Below are positions 61,020-64,000 of a stretch of 64,000 nt of DNA, piece by piece. This stretch comes from Lutjanus erythropterus (Eukaryota > Chordata > Actinopteri > Lutjaniformes > Lutjanidae). Positions within the stretch are counted from its first letter, which is position 1, and the number at the start of each line of letters is the position of its first letter. The position numbers and the translations under genes are program-made. The stretch spans positions 8,496,419 to 8,560,418 of the forward strand of contig CM034601.1 of assembly GCA_020091685.1 (NCBI GenBank). Reading direction: 5' to 3'. The notes under the pieces are model-generated. The model was not told the DNA's origin, did not search any database, and saw only the letters and a list, made by a program, of their open reading frames with translations.

Positions 61020-61262
61020 CCGTGCTTTTACTTTGGAGACAGAGAACCCTCCTGATTAATCACTTAAGAAAACTCCCTTCTTGCTGATAAACTAATTACA
61101 TTGTGCATACTGACCAGCCAACGTGATCCCGGCTTAAGGCATAAGTCAAATCAATGCTCCCACTGTTAATTTATCTCTCCCCTGACAACCCAATAGGCTC
61201 TCCAGAGTGAGCCGGCTAATGAGGACTTCCTAAAGGTTAAGTAAACACAGAAGATTTGGGAG
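61020..61262. other. Candidate conserved non-coding block
   Basis: Repeat-free, with 'cctgattaatcacttaag' (61052), 'gataaactaattacattgtg' (61086), 'actgttaatttatctctccc' (61162) and 'ggctaatgagg' (61213). Four TAAT-type cores lie within 170 bases. Texture-based. Confidence 0.3.
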
Positions 61263-61539
61263 GGAGGGGGCACACCAGCAGCTAGTCCTCACTAACTGCT
61301 CCAAGATGGCAGAATGATAGGAAGTTGTGTCTGAGGGTTGGCTGGAAGCTGGACTTCTCAGCGACAGAATCACTTTGAGAAACCGTCAATGATGATGTGA
61401 TCACAATAAACAGAAACGTCCAACGCTCTGATTCTGTCGGCCAAGTGAGAGCCCTCTCGCTTTTGTACAACTTACAGTAGGTCTTTTTTGTAGTTTTGGT
61501 TGTTATTCCCATCAGAAATAATCAGACGGAAACAGAGAT
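61263..61539. other. Unassigned non-coding DNA
   Basis: The minus-strand frame at 61282-61512 has no recognised domain; it may be a far-decayed continuation of the hAT pseudogene next to it. Confidence 0.25.
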
Positions 61540-62040
61540 GGTGAACGGAGAGGCTCCGAAAGAGGAGCACACTGGACTGCATCTCCCAGTCAGCATTCGT
61601 GTATATTTCATTATTGAGAGCTACGCAGAGCTAGTTTATCTACCCTGGCTAGCTTGACTTTAAGCTCATCCTTCTTCTCCTCAAAGTGTTTTTCAATGTG
61701 TTCAGTCACGGTAGCTCTTAATGGCGTAACATGCTATGGCAGGAGGTATTGAATTTGCTCTTTGAATCCCTCGTCCTCTGCCACACTGATTGGCAGTTTA
61801 TCGGTCTCAATCAGACTGCACACCACCTGCGGGATGGCCTCAGGCTGGCGTGCATCGCGCCTCCCCCCCCGGCTTCTGTAGTGATGTGATCTTTGGCTCC
61901 GAGCCGTCCTCGGACATGGCAGCTGGGTGCCATGTTGACGCTCTTAATTTGGTACAGCATGGCGTTAGTGCTTCTGCTAAACTGAAGAGTATCATCACAC
62001 AATTCGCATTTTATTTGTCAGCTCTCTGGAGGAATGCTTC
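61540..62040 (-). pseudogene. hAT transposase pseudogene with BED-finger remnant, minus strand
   Basis: Read on the minus strand from 62040 down, the pieces follow the order of a ZBED-type hAT transposase. First comes a segment with L-Q-F-S-R-S-T-N-A-M-L-Y-x-I-K (about 61990-61945), matching the second half of a BED zinc finger, with the metal-binding histidines lost. Next is P-Q-V-V-C-S-L-I-E-T-D-K-L-P-I-S-V (about 61835-61785) with E-D-E-G-F-K-E, the usual P-F-S-V-V-D-x-x-G-F region. Then T-V-T-E-H-I-E-K-H-F-E-E-K-K-D-E-L-K (about 61712-61660) and A-D-W-E-M-Q-S-S-V (about 61600-61573). Stop codons and frameshifts separate the pieces. The catalytic RNase-H fold and the C-terminal dimerisation part are absent or unrecognisable, and no terminal repeats are seen. 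The plus-strand frame at 61790-62104 is its shadow. Confidence 0.65.
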
Positions 62041-62340
62041 ACTTTTTACCTCAGAATGCCAGCTAGAGAAGAGTGAGTGTGTGTGTATGCACATTAATCA
62101 ATAGACTGGCACGTGTAACCAAAAAAATATTCTTAGTGGTTAACTGATTAATAGCTAAGTGTTGACATTCACCACAAATTATAAATCATCTTCCCGGTTT
62201 AGCTTTCATCAGTTTTTTTCTGTGTTTTTCACCAACATTTTGGACTTCTGGATTCAGACAAACTAATAAATCTGTTGCCCCTTGCTGTCTGATGCTGAAG
62301 CACAAGGTACATTTAGCAGCTGTATGCGAACGCTGCGAAA
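62041..62340. other. Unassigned non-coding DNA
   Basis: Nothing is recognised. Confidence 0.3.
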
Positions 62341-62640
62341 TGGTTAAGTTAGGTGGTTAGTTTTAGGCCCAAAATTTACTTGGTTAGGTTTAGGATAAGA
62401 ACATGTTTGGGGTTACAATAACTACGTTACATTGCATAGTCATATGACCAAAGTCGTGTGTCAGCGAGGTGACTCACAACACAAAAGACAAACATCCCAT
62501 GACAAAACCCATGTGATGCACATAATTTACCTTAACGTTTTGGTTCCACATGGGACAAGAGCTCCCGGGCGAAAGTCCTGTGTTTGTTTGAGTCATCCAT
62601 CCACCGCGCCTCCTCCATGTGTGGACCTCTTTAAACTATG
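62341..62640 (+). repeat. Dispersed teleost repeat (ggttaggtttagg type)
   Basis: 'aagttaggtggttagtttta', 'acttggttaggtttaggata', 'ggttacaataactacgttac' and then 'cccgggcgaaagtcctgtgt' with 'tccatccaccgcgcc' follow the order of a common teleost repeat with a tRNA-like or coding-like tail. Ends are not defined. The frame at 62432-62662 runs through it. Confidence 0.5.
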
Positions 62641-63239
62641 TCAACAGCCGGGGGCGTCTTAAAACAGCCAATGGGACTCTTGAAAATTCAGCCATGAACA
62701 GGTATCGTCCATGTGTGTGTGAGTCGCCGAGGGGCAGTGACTAATAATCGGTATGTGACGAGTTGGGAGTAAGACCAGCCTGGATTGTCTGAATGCAAAC
62801 ATATATAGTAATAGCTTTGTATCTTTTGTACAAGAACTTTAATTGGTTGTGTTTAGGTTTCCAGGCTTGTTGCAGTGGACAGAAAGGCTTTAAAGGCTGC
62901 ATGGCTCCTTGGCAAAATGTCTACTCAGAGTGTGATCAAAGGAAAAAAAACACAAAAAGTTAAAAGGCTTGACAGCTGAAGCCATTTGGTGTGATTACAG
63001 TATATTGATATGAACACAAAGAAAAGACTCCTCAGCTCTGTTTGTGAATTCTCCTCCAAGTACCAGCTTTGAATGAATTTCCTGAATGCTCGGCCTTGTC
63101 AGGTTATTGTTTTCATGCACAGTGAGAAGAGTTTCTCTTTTTCTGTGACTCACGAGTTTGAATGAAGTTGTGTTTTCGAGAACAAGGGGAGTGAAGTTTT
63201 CAACTGAAATTATATTATACTCCAATTTGAATAGCATGA
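62641..63239. other. Unassigned non-coding DNA
   Basis: No gene or repeat is recognised. Confidence 0.3.
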
Positions 63240-63470
63240 GTGAGTGAATGACATAAACTGTATTAAGCCGGGCACCCCGCTTACTTTCTCATGAATAAAT
63301 AACAAATGAGCGTGAATCGGTGGATGGAGACATCAACTCTATTACCATTCTGGTGGCCCCATCCAATATGTGGGGAGCAGAAATGAGAAGCGAATTGCTG
63401 CATTATGCACCCAATTTTCTATAAGGCTCCTGGCCTTCTTTCGAGATATTTGGTGAGTGGATTGTATGGA
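63240..63470. other. Candidate conserved non-coding block
   Basis: Repeat-free, with 'tctcatgaataaataacaaa' (63287), 'ccatccaatatgtgggg' (63359) and 'gaattgctgcattatgcacc' (63392). Texture-based only. Confidence 0.25.
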
Positions 63471-64000
63471 AATTGTAGCTTTTTTTTCATGTTAGAAAGT
63501 AGAAAACACGGTCAGAAGTGCTGCTTTTATTTAGAAAAGGGCAGGATTTTTTTTTTTTTTTAAATTTTCATATTTTCGAATCATCCAGTCACTGTCAAGC
63601 AGCAGCCGCACACCTTTCATCAAACTCTGAAAATTCCTTTCAGCCGTCTCTCCTGTCACCTTTTATAACCTCGATGAACCAGCTCCAGAGTTCAAAAAAC
63701 AATGTCACGGCCATGCTGTCTTTTGTTCCCCTTCTCGCTGTTGCTTTCATTGTTTATTTAGTCATTTTCAGACAGTTTTCCAGCTAATCCCCTTCATCCC
63801 CGGCAGGGAATTCAGAGGGGCAGCCAGGCCTACATCACACTCCAAACCCAACACAGAGCTGGAGCCTACAGGGTCACAGGTGGAGCTCCTGCTCCTTGAT
63901 GTTTGTGTCCATGCTCCCCCAGCAAGGCTCCAAATCCATTCTTCTCACACGCAGAAAAACACAAGCACAAACTGCCAGTGCCTGACATTTTCCCACCAGA
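63471..64000. other. Unassigned non-coding DNA
   Basis: A T-run lies at 63548-63561. The frame at 63518-63787 ends in a hydrophobic stretch but begins in the T-run and has no homologue I know. After 63800 there is no further feature. Confidence 0.3.

Noticed and set aside
63518..63787. Frame ending in a transmembrane-like stretch
   Set aside because: It starts in a T-run, and hydrophobic runs are common in translated AT-rich DNA.
1..64000. CRISPR arrays, operons, tRNA or rRNA genes
   Set aside because: No regular spacer-repeat pattern, no cloverleaf with intact A and B boxes and no rRNA-like stretch was seen; composition and repeats are those of a vertebrate genome.

Overview
The window looks like nuclear DNA of a ray-finned fish, most likely a percomorph teleost. 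The evidence is a crowd of short degenerate transposon remnants of types I recognise from teleost genomes: palindromic foldback elements, hAT- and Harbinger-type MITEs, Tc1-like copies with the 'accccaattcc' terminal repeat, a tRNA-derived SINE and a LINE ORF2 tail. There are also CA, TG and TA microsatellites and many GCTAGC/TTAGC words. Nothing bacterial or viral in layout is present. I found no protein-coding gene, tRNA, rRNA or CRISPR array that I can defend. The longest open frames lack an ATG, are low in complexity or match no family I know. All family names here come from memory and by-eye reading; no alignment or database search was possible.

The best reading is the inside of a very long intron or a gene desert. 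Layout: 0.5-1.3 kb, a degenerate ~56-bp tandem array; 2.8-3.4 kb, a long foldback element with a perfect 22-bp stem; 4.9-5.5 kb, a repeat-free block that resembles conserved non-coding DNA; 5.6-8.0 kb, MITE and hAT-like fragments; 9.8-10.05 kb, a Tc1-like transposase fragment. At 10,246/10,247 a long pyrimidine tract ends in CTAG directly followed by GTAAG, the form of a recursive splice site. At 11.1-14.2 kb lie two elements with terminal inverted repeats. At 18.4-19.2 kb a minus-strand frame of about 255 codons is broken by only two stops. At 24.7-25.0 kb is a hAT MITE with a visible 8-bp target-site duplication, and at 28.2-28.5 kb a second foldback copy. Harbinger-like (31.9-32.4 kb) and Tc1-like (33.5-33.9 kb) remnants follow.

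At 37.5-38.6 kb an array of the same family as the one at 0.5-1.3 kb, in the opposite orientation, splits a teleost MITE, so the order of insertion can be read. At 44.7-45.4 kb a LINE tail lies next to a MITE. A SINE remnant is at 48.6-48.7 kb, an unrecognised repeat-like block at 51.3-51.95 kb, a TA microsatellite at 53.8 kb and a second internally deleted Tc1-like element at 54.5-55.5 kb. At 58.5-59.4 kb there is a CpG-rich patch and a 45-nt hairpin whose core is a TAAT/ATTA palindrome. At 61.5-62.0 kb lies a hAT transposase pseudogene with the remains of a BED finger, followed by a dispersed repeat and a last conserved-looking block at 63.3 kb.

No set of genes works together here. What may be functional is regulatory or splicing-related: the candidate recursive splice site, the hairpin and CpG-rich patch near 59 kb, and several repeat-free blocks rich in homeodomain-like words.
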